A stretch of DNA of 64,000 bases from Lachnospiraceae bacterium UBA938 (GTDB lineage: Bacteria; Bacillota; Clostridia; Lachnospirales; Lachnospiraceae). Shown here piece by piece: positions 26,531-36,975 of this stretch; the stretch's first letter is position 1; each line of letters begins with the position of its first letter. The translations under genes and the position numbers were made by a program. The notes below the pieces were generated by a model that searched no databases, had not been told where the DNA came from, and saw nothing but the letters and a program-made list of their open reading frames with translations. The stretch spans positions 1 to 64,000 of the forward strand of contig DBDG01000046.1 in NCBI GenBank assembly GCA_002293475.1, read 5' to 3'.

Positions 26531-26559
26531 TAGACTTTAAGCTCCCTCTATGCTATACT
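26531..26559 (+). promoter_or_regulatory. Promoter of the hybrid kinase gene
   Basis: TAGACT (26531-26536) and TATACT (26554-26559), spacer 17 nt, with TGC directly before the -10 (extended -10). The kinase ATG is 66 nt downstream of the -10. Confidence 0.6.
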
Positions 26560-26624
26560 GAACTATGCCATCACGGCTCTGCTGATGCGTCGGAATTCAC
26601 ATATTTTTTCTCAGGAGCAGCCCC

Positions 26625-29600
26625 ATGAACCGGATAAAAAGACACCGTGAAAAACAGAATAATAAGCCGTCAACAATATCCGGTGCCCCCAAGATAAAGC
26701 GAGGAGCAGTTGCCCGTTTCCGCAAAATCAACACGCTTTTGCTTGTCATCATCCTAGTACTGGTAACCGGCGGCGGCGCCGGGCTTATTATCAATATCGT
26801 AGAGGAAACCTCCAGCAATTACGCGCGCTTCTACTCTATTGAAACAGTAGAGAAAATAGGTTCTTTTCTGAACCGGGAAATCGCCCTTATCGAGGAAGTA
26901 AGCCATTCTAAAGCACTGCTTGACTGGTTTGCTGATGAAGCCGACCCTGTCAAAAAAGAGGCGGCCTACTTCGAGATGATGGATTATGCCAATATGCTTC
27001 AGATAACCAGCCTGTACTTTGGCATCTATGATTCCCTGAATGAATATTCCATTGAAAGCGATGCCCCCTTTGAAGAATTCGCCCCATTTGATGTTTTTGA
27101 CCCCCATGACCTGCATGACAGCTGGTACTTTGACAGCGCGGCATCCGTGAATGATTTTGAACTGAATATCGACGTGGATAAAATATCCAAGACCCAGCGG
27201 GTTTGGATCAATTACAAGGTGGAACAGGACGGAAACGTCCTTGGCGTATTCTGTTCCGCCCTGCAGTTTGACGACGTGTTCTTTGATCTGTTCGGCCAAT
27301 ACACGGATGAAAATATCCTAGGCATGATCATTGATGCCGACGGCTATATTCAGATGGACAGCTCCGGTTATGAGGATATTACCTATTACGACGACATCCA
27401 GGACTTTGATAAAGAGGAGAAAATACACATATTCTCGGTCAATTCGGAACCTGCTTTTGAAGAAACGGTAGAACTGCTCCTGGCACAGACCAATGAGCAG
27501 CGGATGGCTCATGGCAGCCCGGAGGTAATCAATCTGGACACCGGCAACTACGGATATGCTTCAATTGCTCCGATCTCCAATACGAACTGGATGGTAGTAA
27601 CTTTCTTTAATTCCCGCTCATTGTTTGACGGTACCCTCTTTATTCTGCTGATCATCGGAATAATTTCGTCTTTTATTATATATACGCTGTTTAGTTCCTC
27701 CCTGCTCCGCCGCTTGGTGCTGATACCCCTCAATCACCTGACGGTCAGTGTTGCCGGAGCCGATGTAGGCGATACACATATTGACAGCAAGGATCAGGAC
27801 GGCGAATTCGGGGTGCTGGCTCAGGCGATCAACAACATGCTGGAGCGTATCAATTCCTACCATGCGGAACTCCTGATCACTACCGGTGAGTTAAACCGTC
27901 TGGCAGAATTGATGCAGGTCATCAATGACGTAGCGAAAGTACTGCTGGCAGCGGCAGAAGAAGAAGAATTTGAATCGTCTCTCCTTGAAGGCATGGAACT
28001 GCTGGGGAGCTGTATCAATGTTGACCGGGTCTATATCTGGCAAAATGAATGGCATGACGGTCTTCTTTACTATACCTTGCAGTATGAATGGCAGAATGAG
28101 ATCGGACGCCATAGCAGACACGTCGCCTCCAAGGCATCGTTTTGCTACCCTAAAGATAACCCCGCGTGGGAAGCCAAGTTCAGGAATGGTGAATGTATCA
28201 ACGGACCGGTTACCCTGCTGACACCAAATGAGCAGCAAGCCGTCAATGCCTATGAAGCAAAGTCGATCCTAGGCATCCCGATCTATCTGCGGGAAACTTT
28301 CTGGGGCTTTATCAGTTTTGATGATTGTCGGCTGGAACGCAGTTTTACTGATATAGAGGTCGATATGCTCCGCTCTGGCGGCCTAATATTGGTTAATGCC
28401 GTCAACCGTAACATGCAGGCCCTAGCTGTTCGGAAAGCACACGAACGCACCCAGCTGATGTTGGATGCGACGCCGCTATACTGCCAGCTATGGGACCGGA
28501 ATCACACTCCGTTTGACTGTAACGATGAAGCGGTACGGCTGTTTAACCTGAAAGATAAAGCAGAGTTTTTAGCCCGCTTCTTTGAACTTTTACCGGAATA
28601 TCAGCCCGACGGCCAGCTTTCTGTCGCCAAAGTATTCCGGCTGATTGAAGAAACGTTTGCGACCGGACGCTGTAAATCCGAATGGGTCTTCCAGATGCTG
28701 GACGGCACTCCGCTGCCTGCCGAGGTGACACTGGTCCGCGTAAGCTACGGCGATGATTATGTCATTGCCGCATATGCCCACGACTTGCGGGAAAACAAAC
28801 GGATTATGACGGAACTTGAGACAGCTATGATCAGAGCCCAGGAGGCCAGCGTAGCCAAAAGCAATTTTCTGTCAAACATGAGCCATGAGATCCGGACTCC
28901 TCTGAATGCCATCACCGGAATGACCATGGTCGGCCAGTCAGCCGCTGACCTAGAACGGAAAGACTATGCTTTTGAAAAAATAGAAGGTGCCTCCTATCAT
29001 CTACTGGGTATTATCAACGACATCTTGGATATGTCCAAAATAGAAGCCGGCAAATTCACGCTTTCCATTGTCGAATTTGACTTTGAAAAGCTCCTCCAAA
29101 AGGCTATAAATGTCATCCATTTCCGGCTGACGGAAAAGAAACAGCAATTTAGTATTAAGATTGACAAGAATATCCCTGCTGCCCTGATCGGTGATGACCA
29201 GCGGCTCGCACAGGTCATCACTAACCTGCTGTCCAATGCTATTAAATTCACTCCCGAGGAAAAGGAAATCAGCCTGACCGCCAGCCTTGCCGCCGAAGAA
29301 AACGGTATCTGTACCTTACAAATCTCCGTCAAGGATGCCGGTATCGGCATCAGTCCGGAGCAGCGCAAAAGACTCTTTGGTTCTTTTGAACAGGCGGAAA
29401 ATGACACGACACGTAAATTCGGCGGCACCGGCCTCGGCCTTTCCATTTCCAAAAACATAGTTGAGATGATGGGCGGAACGATATGGGTCGAATCCGAATT
29501 TGGGAACGGCTCCACTTTTACTTTTACAGTACTTCTGGAGCGAGGCATAGAACTGGATATTGATACAGCGGCAGTTAATGAAGCCGCCGCTCCGGCTGAA

Positions 29601-29993
29601 AGCCAGCTGTCCTTTGCCGGCCGGCACATCCTTCTAGCGGAAGATATTGAAATCAATCGGGAAATCGTTGCCTCGATGCTGGAATCTGTACAGCTGGTGA
29701 TTGATTATGCCGAAAACGGGCGCGAGGCAGTGAATAAATTTACCCAGACCCCGGAGCTCTATGACTTGATATTTATGGATGTCCAGATGCCGGAAATGGA
29801 CGGTTATGAGGCTACACGCACGATCAGGCAGATGTCGCTGGAAGAGGCGAAAACTGTTCCTATTATCGCCATGACTGCCAACGTGTTCCGAGAAGATATT
29901 GAAAAATGCCTGCAGGCCGGCATGAATGACCACATCGGGAAGCCGCTGGCATATGGTGAGCTATTGGAGAAACTGCAATTCTTTTTATCTTAA
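26625..29993 (+). CDS. Hybrid sensor histidine kinase (Cache-HAMP-GAF-PAS-HisKA-HATPase-REC)
   Basis: An 1122-residue membrane sensor. Order by rough residue: TM1 (35-60), an extracellular dCache-like region (60-335), TM2 (335-362), HAMP (363-415), GAF-like (440-600), PAS (605-720), HisKA with [10 protein letters not shown] (His near 755), HATPase with NLLSNAIKF and [11 protein letters not shown], and a C-terminal receiver (995-1122) with the phospho-acceptor Asp in [11 protein letters not shown] near 1051. No HPt domain or separate response regulator lies nearby, so the phosphate target is unknown. It is divergent from the binding-lipoprotein unit, which could supply an extracellular ligand. 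Confidence 0.93.
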   Translation: MNRIKRHREKQNNKPSTISGAPKIKRGAVARFRKINTLLLVIILVLVTGGGAGLIINIVEETSSNYARFYSIETVEKIGSFLNREIALIEEVSHSKALLDWFADEADPVKKEAAYFEMMDYANMLQITSLYFGIYDSLNEYSIESDAPFEEFAPFDVFDPHDLHDSWYFDSAASVNDFELNIDVDKISKTQRVWINYKVEQDGNVLGVFCSALQFDDVFFDLFGQYTDENILGMIIDADGYIQMDSSGYEDITYYDDIQDFDKEEKIHIFSVNSEPAFEETVELLLAQTNEQRMAHGSPEVINLDTGNYGYASIAPISNTNWMVVTFFNSRSLFDGTLFILLIIGIISSFIIYTLFSSSLLRRLVLIPLNHLTVSVAGADVGDTHIDSKDQDGEFGVLAQAINNMLERINSYHAELLITTGELNRLAELMQVINDVAKVLLAAAEEEEFESSLLEGMELLGSCINVDRVYIWQNEWHDGLLYYTLQYEWQNEIGRHSRHVASKASFCYPKDNPAWEAKFRNGECINGPVTLLTPNEQQAVNAYEAKSILGIPIYLRETFWGFISFDDCRLERSFTDIEVDMLRSGGLILVNAVNRNMQALAVRKAHERTQLMLDATPLYCQLWDRNHTPFDCNDEAVRLFNLKDKAEFLARFFELLPEYQPDGQLSVAKVFRLIEETFATGRCKSEWVFQMLDGTPLPAEVTLVRVSYGDDYVIAAYAHDLRENKRIMTELETAMIRAQEASVAKSNFLSNMSHEIRTPLNAITGMTMVGQSAADLERKDYAFEKIEGASYHLLGIINDILDMSKIEAGKFTLSIVEFDFEKLLQKAINVIHFRLTEKKQQFSIKIDKNIPAALIGDDQRLAQVITNLLSNAIKFTPEEKEISLTASLAAEENGICTLQISVKDAGIGISPEQRKRLFGSFEQAENDTTRKFGGTGLGLSISKNIVEMMGGTIWVESEFGNGSTFTFTVLLERGIELDIDTAAVNEAAAPAESQLSFAGRHILLAEDIEINREIVASMLESVQLVIDYAENGREAVNKFTQTPELYDLIFMDVQMPEMDGYEATRTIRQMSLEEAKTVPIIAMTANVFREDIEKCLQAGMNDHIGKPLAYGELLEKLQFFLS

Positions 29994-30008
29994 ATTCTAC
30001 ATAGAGTT

Positions 30009-30683
30009 TTAACTGAAGGAAAATAAGTTTTTTTGATTTTTTCTCATCCGGAAGGCAACGAACTGTTCTTCTTCCAGACAAAAGTAAACATTATTTTGCT
30101 TCACGCTCTTAAACGTCTGTCCTGGTAATATATTATATGTATGAGCGGGATATATCTTCACATCATTCTCTACCCTAGCCTTAATCTTCTGGAAACTCTG
30201 GTACATACTTACTACCGAAGCTCCGGCACCAATACAGATACCACATCCCTCGATAAAAACCGTATCCCCGGTAAACAGGCTGTCCTCCAACAAAAAACAG
30301 GCGCTGCCTATTGTATGTCCGGGCGTAATAAGGCAAGTGATTTTTGTATTTCCGACCGCCAAAATCTCTTCGTCATCAAAAAGCATCATATTGGGGCAGT
30401 TAAAACAATAATAATCGGCTTCTGTTCTCGAAATATAAACACTACAGCCATAATGATACACGAGATCACCGATTCTCCTGATATGATCCGGATGGCTATG
30501 CGTAATAAGCACCTGTTCCAAGACAATACCCGTCCGGGAGATCATATCGGTAATCTGCCGCATGTCACAAGCGGGGTCTATTATTGCCGCCTTCCGGGTT
30601 ATCTTATCAACGATTGTATAAACATTATTTTTGGTAAAACTGGTATCTTTTAAACTGATAATATCATAAGTATCTTGGTTCAT
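30009..30683 (-). CDS. MBL-fold metallo-hydrolase
   Basis: A 224-residue metallo-beta-lactamase-fold protein with the metal motif THSHPDHIRRIGD near residue 61, VNCPN region, TPGHTIGSACFLLED (second metal His), LFTGDTVF (bridging Asp) and YPAHT (last His). It resembles the glyoxalase-II or hydroxyacylglutathione hydrolase-like small subgroup. It is cytoplasmic. It converges with the kinase gene with only 15 nt between them. The substrate is unknown. Confidence 0.9.
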   Translation of the reverse strand: MNQDTYDIISLKDTSFTKNNVYTIVDKITRKAAIIDPACDMRQITDMISRTGIVLEQVLITHSHPDHIRRIGDLVYHYGCSVYISRTEADYYCFNCPNMMLFDDEEILAVGNTKITCLITPGHTIGSACFLLEDSLFTGDTVFIEGCGICIGAGASVVSMYQSFQKIKARVENDVKIYPAHTYNILPGQTFKSVKQNNVYFCLEEEQFVAFRMRKNQKNLFSFS

Positions 30684-30721
30684 ATTTATTTCTTCTTCCC
30701 CGTATAAAATAGAATGACGAT

Positions 30722-30750
30722 ATAATATATAATATCTTACAATTTAACAA
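30722..30750 (-). promoter_or_regulatory. Promoter of the MBL-fold gene
   Basis: Minus strand -35 TTGTTA (30745-30750) and -10 TATTAT (30722-30727), spacer 17 nt, 39 nt before the ATG. Confidence 0.5.
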
Positions 30751-30876
30751 AATACAATACTAATTTTCATATGTATCCTACCCTGCGGGCGATACTTAAC
30801 CGGTTATATAAGGAAAAAACCTTTTCCTGTTTTAACGGGCTATACCGGTCCCACTGGCGATACCGGTCCCACCGGC

Positions 30877-31491
30877 ATGTCCGCCTACGAAATTGCCGTT
30901 TATAACGGTTATGATAAGTCGGAAAAAGAATGGCTCGACAGCCTAGTCGGGACGACTGGCGATACCGGGCCGGCCGGCCCCATTGGACCTGCCGGTGCCC
31001 TAGGTAGCACGGGGCCAACCGGGGCGACTGGCCCGGGCGGGATGGCTGGTTCGACAGTGATCGGGGCATTGGCCGTCACCGGAGGAAGCACCTTATTTGC
31101 CGCTGCCGGATCCGATACCAGGATCCCGATGGACTTAGTGGAATATGGCATAAATATCACGTATAACTGGGGAAATATAACCTCAATGACCGTCTTGGAA
31201 AATGGTGTTTATGAAATTATCTGGTATTTGATCGCTACAACAGCTATGGATGATGTGGATCTGCTGGTTAAGATCGGCAAGAACGGAATATACTCTAATC
31301 AGCTATCTGTCCAGAAGACTATGAGCATTAATACAGAATATACTTTCATAGGCTGTTCCATTCAAACGGCTTTTGCCAATACAGTTTTTGATATGATTAT
31401 AGCTCCGCAGAATAAGGATGCGATAATATCGATCCCCGGAGGCGGAACAAGCGCATATCTCTCCGCGAAAAAAATCAGTGACTGGAACTGA
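30877..31491 (+). CDS. Collagen-like surface protein, 5' end apparently disrupted
   Basis: The visible 204 residues begin [20 protein letters not shown], a linker typical of collagen-like proteins, followed by about 12 Gly-X-Y triplets and a C-terminal beta domain of about 140 residues like the BclA/C1q-type trimerisation domain. The frame is open upstream to 30748 and reads four further Gly-X-Y triplets ([13 protein letters not shown]) just before the ATG, which has no ribosome binding site. No ATG, GTG or TTG occurs in frame upstream. An ATG at 30771 starts in another frame. The gene is therefore likely 5'-truncated or frameshifted. A terminator follows. Confidence 0.7.
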   Translation: MSAYEIAVYNGYDKSEKEWLDSLVGTTGDTGPAGPIGPAGALGSTGPTGATGPGGMAGSTVIGALAVTGGSTLFAAAGSDTRIPMDLVEYGINITYNWGNITSMTVLENGVYEIIWYLIATTAMDDVDLLVKIGKNGIYSNQLSVQKTMSINTEYTFIGCSIQTAFANTVFDMIIAPQNKDAIISIPGGGTSAYLSAKKISDWN

Positions 31492-31507
31492 TTAAAATAA
31501 AATTATG

Positions 31508-31586
31508 CCCCGGCTTTCATCAAAGATACAGCAACCAAAAGAGCTTTGCTTGCTTATCAAAGATGAAAAGCCGGGACTGCTTTTTT
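31508..31586. terminator. Bidirectional terminator between the collagen-like and CHAP genes
   Basis: CCCGGCTTTCATC (31508 onward) pairs with GATGAAAAGCCGGG (31562-31575, one bulge) and is followed by TTTTTT at 31581-31586. On the minus strand the stem is followed by a T-rich stretch (ATAATTTTATTTTA), so it can serve both converging genes. Confidence 0.8.
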
Positions 31587-31593
31587 ATAAGAT

Positions 31594-32184
31594 CTATTCA
31601 AGGCGAAGCCACCCGGCCGGCTCCCGGTCGGTGCCGACATAGAATCGTCCGTCTTGCATGGTAAGGCTGTATGTACTGCGCGGTTCCCCATATACGTTTT
31701 GTTGGATTATCTCCACTTCATTTTCCGTGACTTCCGTTATGATTCCCATATGTCCATATTTCGTATCGGTAAAGACCAATAAATCATCTTTTTGGGGAGC
31801 GACATCTCCGCCATTATAATACTGGATCATCCCCCTCTGCCCATTAAGCTCTCCATGTTGCGTTTCAAAATCAAAATAGTCCTTGGCATTCCCATACACA
31901 TCCGGCATCTCGTGCCCTTTGGCCTGATAATAAAACCTTTTGACAAATTCAACGCATTGCCATCTTTGCCCAAGGTAATAACCGTTATCAGCAAAATTCC
32001 TGCCATAGGCCCTAGTATAAAGAATCCCGTTATAGTACACTTTCACATCCTGATAGCTGTCCGTTTCCGTTCCGACTTTGGACCAATCCCACAGCAAATA
32101 AACGACCGCGGACATTATTATCATAAAGATGACCGTGAAAGTGCCGATTAATAATTTTCTTTTAAATGATTGCTTTTCTTTCAA
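31594..32184 (-). CDS. Membrane-anchored CHAP-domain protein
   Basis: A 196-residue protein with an N-terminal membrane anchor (about residues 10-32) and an extracellular CHAP domain: the catalytic Cys in RWQCVEFVKRFYY near residue 77 and the His in YGHMGIITEV near 146. CHAP enzymes are amidases or endopeptidases acting on peptidoglycan or glutathionylspermidine-type amides. It is 21 nt after the NlpC/P60 gene in the same direction, so the two probably act on the wall together. Confidence 0.88.
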   Translation of the reverse strand: MKEKQSFKRKLLIGTFTVIFMIIMSAVVYLLWDWSKVGTETDSYQDVKVYYNGILYTRAYGRNFADNGYYLGQRWQCVEFVKRFYYQAKGHEMPDVYGNAKDYFDFETQHGELNGQRGMIQYYNGGDVAPQKDDLLVFTDTKYGHMGIITEVTENEVEIIQQNVYGEPRSTYSLTMQDGRFYVGTDREPAGWLRLE

Positions 32185-32205
32185 CTTTTATCCTCTGTTT
32201 CCCTG

Positions 32206-33129
32206 CTAAAATACACTGCCTACCGCATAAAACTTCTCATAAAGTTCTTCGCGGAAATCCCTGTCCCAAGGATATAAACTATTGATCACTACCCCGTAAC
32301 TGTCTTTGTGTGCCGTGGCATGGATATACTTACCATCGCCTAAATAAACAGCCACGTGCCCGGGGAAATATAGTAGGTCTCCCTTATCCATCATATGATT
32401 GGGGATTTTTTGAACCGGAAAACCTTCCATTATCTGTGAATCCCGGTAAATAGAAATCCCGTTTTCAAAATAACTCATAAAAGCAAGCCCTGAACAGTCA
32501 ATCCCTAAAGGCGTCTTCCCGCCCCAACGGTACTGAACCCCCAGATAAGCCATCGCACTGTTTACAATAGAGCGGCGAAATTCGATGTCTTGGGAAAACA
32601 GATCCCGTTCCGGTTTCCTAGCCGGCGTAATCTCTTTAAACAGCACATCCTGTATATAGCCGATACTGCCGTTATTTAAAATAACTTCCCGCCACCCGTC
32701 TTCACCGCAAAAAGAATCGGATATCCTTATATAGCTCCCCCGGTATAAAGTCATCAGGACTTTTCCCTGAACCCTAGGCATACTGAGGATATCCACACAG
32801 TTCCGGCAGATATACCGGATCAAAATATTTTCGGGCATACATGGCTCTTTGTTATATATAATCAGATCCTCCTGCCGCACATACCCCGTATATCCATATT
32901 CGGTCGTTACCTCCAGGCATCTCTTCCTTTCTTCCTGTAACCGCTGCCGGTTATATGCCGAATTTTCTTCTGCCTCCTGGGGATATTTCTCAGTTTCATC
33001 ATGAATCTGACAGCTCCATCCATATAATAATTCATCAGCTATCCCCGCCACCGCCTCCGGCCACCCTTCGGCAAACTGCGCCGTCTCATAGAGCGGAACT
33101 ATCGGCTTATTACATATTCCAACCCGCAT
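32206..33129 (-). CDS. NlpC/P60 peptidase with SH3-like region, no signal peptide
   Basis: A 307-residue protein. The N-terminal 180 residues look like SH3b-type modules (YGYTGYVRQEDLI; GSIGYIQDVLF). The C-terminal NlpC/P60 domain has the Cys in GIDCSGLAFMSYF, His in FPGHVAVYLGDG and the third polar residue in KYIHAT. This is the arrangement of cytoplasmic dipeptidyl-peptidase VI-type enzymes that recycle wall peptides. The start is the ATG at 33129 with GGAG at good spacing. No signal peptide is visible. Confidence 0.87.
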   Translation of the reverse strand: MRVGICNKPIVPLYETAQFAEGWPEAVAGIADELLYGWSCQIHDETEKYPQEAEENSAYNRQRLQEERKRCLEVTTEYGYTGYVRQEDLIIYNKEPCMPENILIRYICRNCVDILSMPRVQGKVLMTLYRGSYIRISDSFCGEDGWREVILNNGSIGYIQDVLFKEITPARKPERDLFSQDIEFRRSIVNSAMAYLGVQYRWGGKTPLGIDCSGLAFMSYFENGISIYRDSQIMEGFPVQKIPNHMMDKGDLLYFPGHVAVYLGDGKYIHATAHKDSYGVVINSLYPWDRDFREELYEKFYAVGSVF

Positions 33130-33215
33130 ATCTTTCTCCAAAACTATTTCTTCTTTTACAATATGCGTTTTCTATGTAAACGTACATAAACATTCTCACC
33201 CCGGCCGGATGCCCA

Positions 33216-34976
33216 TCAGGATGCCTGCTTCACTGTCTTATAAACATACAGATCATAAGGCGAATCATAATCCGTTCCGGACAGTTCCGCAATCAGCCTC
33301 ACCCCCGCTGACTCCGGGCTTTTGAGCACCAGCCGGGAAAAAATATACTTCCCTCCCAGTGCCATAAAGGCATCCGCATCCATATATAGTTCGTCCTCCG
33401 TAACCGGAAGGCTGCGAAGCGGACTGATCACGGAAGGATGATTTCCGGAGTAAAGGTTCACTCTCGCTCCCCATTCGTCATAATAGACCCGGCTGGCCGG
33501 GACACGGTCTAGGGCCGGCGCAATGACTTTGCGGAATGCCTCTTTATATTCCTGGGGATAAAATCCCAGATACCCGTCCAGACTAGCGATTCCGTTATAA
33601 TTAAGCACCGCCGGATAAAACCCGTAAGCCGCCGACCACTCCCCCTGATAACCGATCACTTCCCGCGCTGCCGCAAACAGTTCCGCCGAATAAAATGCTT
33701 CATAACTCAACTGATCGGACTTTTCCCCTTTCACCAGCTCCCAAGCCTTCTGATAACCGGTATGATAAAGATCATTGTATCGCGTTCCTGACAGCAATAT
33801 TACGGCAATAGCCGCCAGTGCCGCCACATTGGCATAAAGCTTCCGCCACTTCTGCCGGCTGTCATACAGTCGTTTCAGCACTAGAAAGAAGGAGGCATAC
33901 CAAAGAAAAGGACTGAAAAAAACCGTCCGGTTAAACTGCCATCCCGTAAGTGGCGGGATAAGCGTCTCCACCACATCGCGGAAGCCTTCCCAATAATAAA
34001 GGCCATAAATAATACTGTTAAAAGCAAGCAGCAAGGCCAGCAAGTTATAAATATCGTGAAAAATACCTTTACCGTTCTTCTTCCTGATATAATGGATGTT
34101 CAATATTAAAAAATATCCGGCACATACCGGCAGCACCAGCCAGGTATGCACACTTTCCGCATGGAACATCCCTTGGAACAGTACCGTGACGATTTCCCTC
34201 ACGATTTCATTAAAAGTAAAGGAGCCGGCCACTAAGGTAGCGCGGATCGTTTCCTCCCCGCCAAACAACATCTGCCTGAACAGGCGGTATTCACAGCCAA
34301 TGTACCCGGCTGCCAGCACCAGTAAAGCCAGAATCAGCTTTCCGCATATTTTCTTATCCCTGATACTGAGCCAGATGATTCCGGCTGCCAGATAGGCCAG
34401 AATAAATAACCCAAAATAAGAAAAATAAGATAACAACGGATAAAAAAGTAATGCCAGATACCATTTTCCGGCCCTCTTTACCGATTCCGCGCGATAGACC
34501 CGCAAAAGTACAAAGACCGCCAGCGGTATCGCAGCAAAGGGGATGCCAAAATTGGGAAACAGATTCAGTATTCCATAGGCAAAGCCGACCAGTACGATAA
34601 TCGGCCGATAATGCCGGTACTCTCGCCGCAACCATTCACTGGCCAGCAGATTGCAGGAAACAACCGCAATTACAATCTTTAGAAGATAACCCGTAATATA
34701 TGCCGCAAAATCCGGCAGTACCATATACAGCATAGTATACAAAGAAAATTCGGCAGGCAGAAGATCCCTGCTGACCCCGCCCAAAAAAGGTACTTCCCCA
34801 TCTCTGGCCCAAAATAATCCGCCATCCCGCATTAAACGGTACTGCGGAATAAATAAATCCAGATTATCATGGATCGCTATATAGCTCCCTTCGCCAAATA
34901 CAATAAAAACACCGGCCGCAAACAGCAGAAAACCCACTATCAATATCCAGTACCAGTATTCTTTTACTATCTTCAT
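33216..34976 (-). CDS. Polytopic membrane protein (DUF6044/YkoS-like)
   Basis: A 586-residue protein with about 12 hydrophobic segments in the first 410 residues and a C-terminal, probably extracytoplasmic, soluble domain of about 170 residues. The N-terminal stretch GSYIAIHDNLDLFIPQYRLM resembles DUF6044 proteins such as YkoS, related in layout to GT-C type or YfhO-like membrane glycosyltransferases. No firm function. It is the last gene of the FkbH-ACP-MBOAT-VOC set and could supply or accept the modified glycan. Confidence 0.65.
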   Translation of the reverse strand: MKIVKEYWYWILIVGFLLFAAGVFIVFGEGSYIAIHDNLDLFIPQYRLMRDGGLFWARDGEVPFLGGVSRDLLPAEFSLYTMLYMVLPDFAAYITGYLLKIVIAVVSCNLLASEWLRREYRHYRPIIVLVGFAYGILNLFPNFGIPFAAIPLAVFVLLRVYRAESVKRAGKWYLALLFYPLLSYFSYFGLFILAYLAAGIIWLSIRDKKICGKLILALLVLAAGYIGCEYRLFRQMLFGGEETIRATLVAGSFTFNEIVREIVTVLFQGMFHAESVHTWLVLPVCAGYFLILNIHYIRKKNGKGIFHDIYNLLALLLAFNSIIYGLYYWEGFRDVVETLIPPLTGWQFNRTVFFSPFLWYASFFLVLKRLYDSRQKWRKLYANVAALAAIAVILLSGTRYNDLYHTGYQKAWELVKGEKSDQLSYEAFYSAELFAAAREVIGYQGEWSAAYGFYPAVLNYNGIASLDGYLGFYPQEYKEAFRKVIAPALDRVPASRVYYDEWGARVNLYSGNHPSVISPLRSLPVTEDELYMDADAFMALGGKYIFSRLVLKSPESAGVRLIAELSGTDYDSPYDLYVYKTVKQAS

Positions 34977-34993
34977 ATCCCCATATCCTCGCG

Positions 34994-35395
34994 CTATCCT
35001 TCCAGTATCTCAATCATGCCGATATTATAATTCATCAAAAAAGCCACCCGCTTATTTCCCAGCGCCGGAGCCGGCAACGGCGCTTCGATCAGGGTATAAC
35101 CGTTCCGGCAAAGCCGTTCCAGCTCGGCCTCAAATCCGTCGCTGACATAACAAAGATGGTAAGGAGAATTACGATGCTTTTTCATCAGGGAATAGACCAC
35201 GGAACTCTCATCCTGCGGCGCAATAAGCTCAACCCGATAACCATCCTTTTCTAAGAACAAGATGTCGATCACCCTGGCCGGATCATAAACCTCCTCACCC
35301 ACTGCTGAAAAACCCAGTTTTATAAACTCCGCTTTGGCGGCGGCCATATTCTTGACCAGATAACCGATGTGGTGTATTTTCACGGCAACTCCCAT
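34994..35395 (-). CDS. VOC-fold protein (methylmalonyl-CoA epimerase-like)
   Basis: A 133-residue vicinal-oxygen-chelate protein. All four candidate metal ligands are present: His in KIHHIGYLV, Glu in RVELIAP, His in SPYHLCYV and Glu in IGMIEILEG. The closest look is methylmalonyl-CoA epimerase or a glyoxalase. In this operon it could epimerise or otherwise act on a carrier-bound alpha-hydroxy or alpha-alkoxy acyl group; that is inference. Confidence 0.82.
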   Translation of the reverse strand: MGVAVKIHHIGYLVKNMAAAKAEFIKLGFSAVGEEVYDPARVIDILFLEKDGYRVELIAPQDESSVVYSLMKKHRNSPYHLCYVSDGFEAELERLCRNGYTLIEAPLPAPALGNKRVAFLMNYNIGMIEILEG

Positions 35396-35422
35396 CTGTA
35401 CGCTTCAGCGCCATACAAATAT

Positions 35423-36967
35423 CTAAAACCCTTGATATATAAATTCAGCGGCATCATAGTCCGGTCCGTAATATCCCAGTAAAATCGTATAAAACAATAG
35501 GGCATACCATATCAGCCAACGAACCGGCAGCGGCTTTGCCGCAATCCGGTCACGGATGCTGCCGCCCTTTTCCCTAAGTACCGACACGACAATCAAAATA
35601 GCCAGGGAAACGGCACCGACCGTAAACTCGATCCAGTCAAGCCCCAAGCCAAACAGCGACCCGTCAAACAGTACCGCCGGGTTCCATACCGTAAACATGC
35701 TTTTCCAGATATAAAAACCAGCCCGAACGCTGTCTGCCCGGAAAAATACGTCGGCCAGGGTAACCAGCAGAAAGGTCCGCAAGATGCGGAGACCTTCCAG
35801 CACCTTATGACGCGGATCCCAGCCTTTTTTGCCCATCCAGCGGGCAAATACCGGTTCAGCCAGTTCTCCCGCTACGATGAAGCCCCAGTGAAACAAGCCG
35901 GCACCTAGGATATATTTCCATCCGCCGCCATGCCAGATTCCCACCGTAAACCACAAAACAAACATAGCAATAAAGGTGGTGAGCCGCTTCCCGTTCTTCT
36001 TGCCTATCTTGGCGCGCAGGTAACTGCCCAGACGCACGAACAGCCCCGAACGCAGCAACGGATAAAACACATAATCCTTCATAAAACTGCCCAGTGTCAT
36101 GTGCCATCGCCGCCAGTATTCGGCGATGCTCTTAGAAAAGAACGGCGTCCGGAAATTTTCCGGCAGCTTGATGTCAAAAGTCTGCGCCAAGCCCAGAACA
36201 ATGTCCATATAACCGGAGAAATCCGCCGCCAGCTGAATCACAAAACAAACGGCACCGATCCAGAAATAAGCCCCGGCATAATTTCCATAGTCATCATAGA
36301 CCGTATTCACGATCAAGGCTGCCCGCTCAGCGATTACCAGTTTCTTAAAAAATCCCCAGACCATCCGCTGCATGCCTTTGGTAACCTGGCCATAACTAAG
36401 CGGGTGGGGGCGGTACAACTCTTCCTCCATCTCTTTGTAACGCATGATCGGACCGGAGACCATCGCCGGAAAAAACATCCCATAAAGGAGAAATTTGCCA
36501 AAATTCCGGCTCACCCTGCCGATTCCGTAGTAAATATCCAGCACATACCCAAGCAGTGAAAGTGTATAAAACGAGACCCCAAGCGGTATCAAAAACTGCA
36601 GGGCATCAAGTGGCCTGCCCTGAAATCGGAATAATAAGCCCAATAAAGAAACAAGGCCGTTATAAGTATATATCCCAAAATTAAAATAGATCAGTACAAT
36701 CAAAACCCCCAGCGTCCCCGCCAAGGAAAATAAAAGCCAGGCTTTTTTCAGGCGGCCGTCAGCCGCCTTGGATAACATGTAACCGCCGCCAAAGCAGACC
36801 GCCGAAGCCGTCATGGGATACAGGAGCAGCCAGCCGTTGCCGCCCAGCAGATAAAAAGCGATGCTTCCCACAAGCAAGACCAGCCATTGCCGCTTCTTGG
36901 GCACTGCATAATATAAGACCAGTACCGCAACATAAAAGCACAGAAAATAAAAAGAGGTAATGTTCAT
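35423..36967 (-). CDS. MBOAT-family O-acyltransferase (DltB/AlgI-like)
   Basis: A 514-residue membrane protein with about 11 hydrophobic segments and the MBOAT signatures: AEYWRRWHMTLGSFMKDYV near residue 285 and the catalytic His in GIWHGGGWKYILG near 343. DltB and AlgI homologues move an acyl group from a carrier protein across the membrane to a polymer. The gene lies 8 nt after an acyl carrier protein gene, which fits an ACP-to-glycan transfer. No dltA, dltD or algJ-like partner is seen, unless the SGNH-like domains elsewhere in the window take that role. Confidence 0.93.
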   Translation of the reverse strand: MNITSFYFLCFYVAVLVLYYAVPKKRQWLVLLVGSIAFYLLGGNGWLLLYPMTASAVCFGGGYMLSKAADGRLKKAWLLFSLAGTLGVLIVLIYFNFGIYTYNGLVSLLGLLFRFQGRPLDALQFLIPLGVSFYTLSLLGYVLDIYYGIGRVSRNFGKFLLYGMFFPAMVSGPIMRYKEMEEELYRPHPLSYGQVTKGMQRMVWGFFKKLVIAERAALIVNTVYDDYGNYAGAYFWIGAVCFVIQLAADFSGYMDIVLGLAQTFDIKLPENFRTPFFSKSIAEYWRRWHMTLGSFMKDYVFYPLLRSGLFVRLGSYLRAKIGKKNGKRLTTFIAMFVLWFTVGIWHGGGWKYILGAGLFHWGFIVAGELAEPVFARWMGKKGWDPRHKVLEGLRILRTFLLVTLADVFFRADSVRAGFYIWKSMFTVWNPAVLFDGSLFGLGLDWIEFTVGAVSLAILIVVSVLREKGGSIRDRIAAKPLPVRWLIWYALLFYTILLGYYGPDYDAAEFIYQGF

Positions 36968-36975
36968 CTTACACC

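Noticed and set aside
26754..27299. 181-residue minus-strand frame inside the kinase gene
   Set aside because: No ribosome binding site or recognisable domain; it is an antisense shadow of the kinase.
28997..29656. 219-residue minus-strand frame inside the kinase gene
   Set aside because: Low-complexity Ser-rich translation opposite the catalytic domains of the kinase; a shadow.
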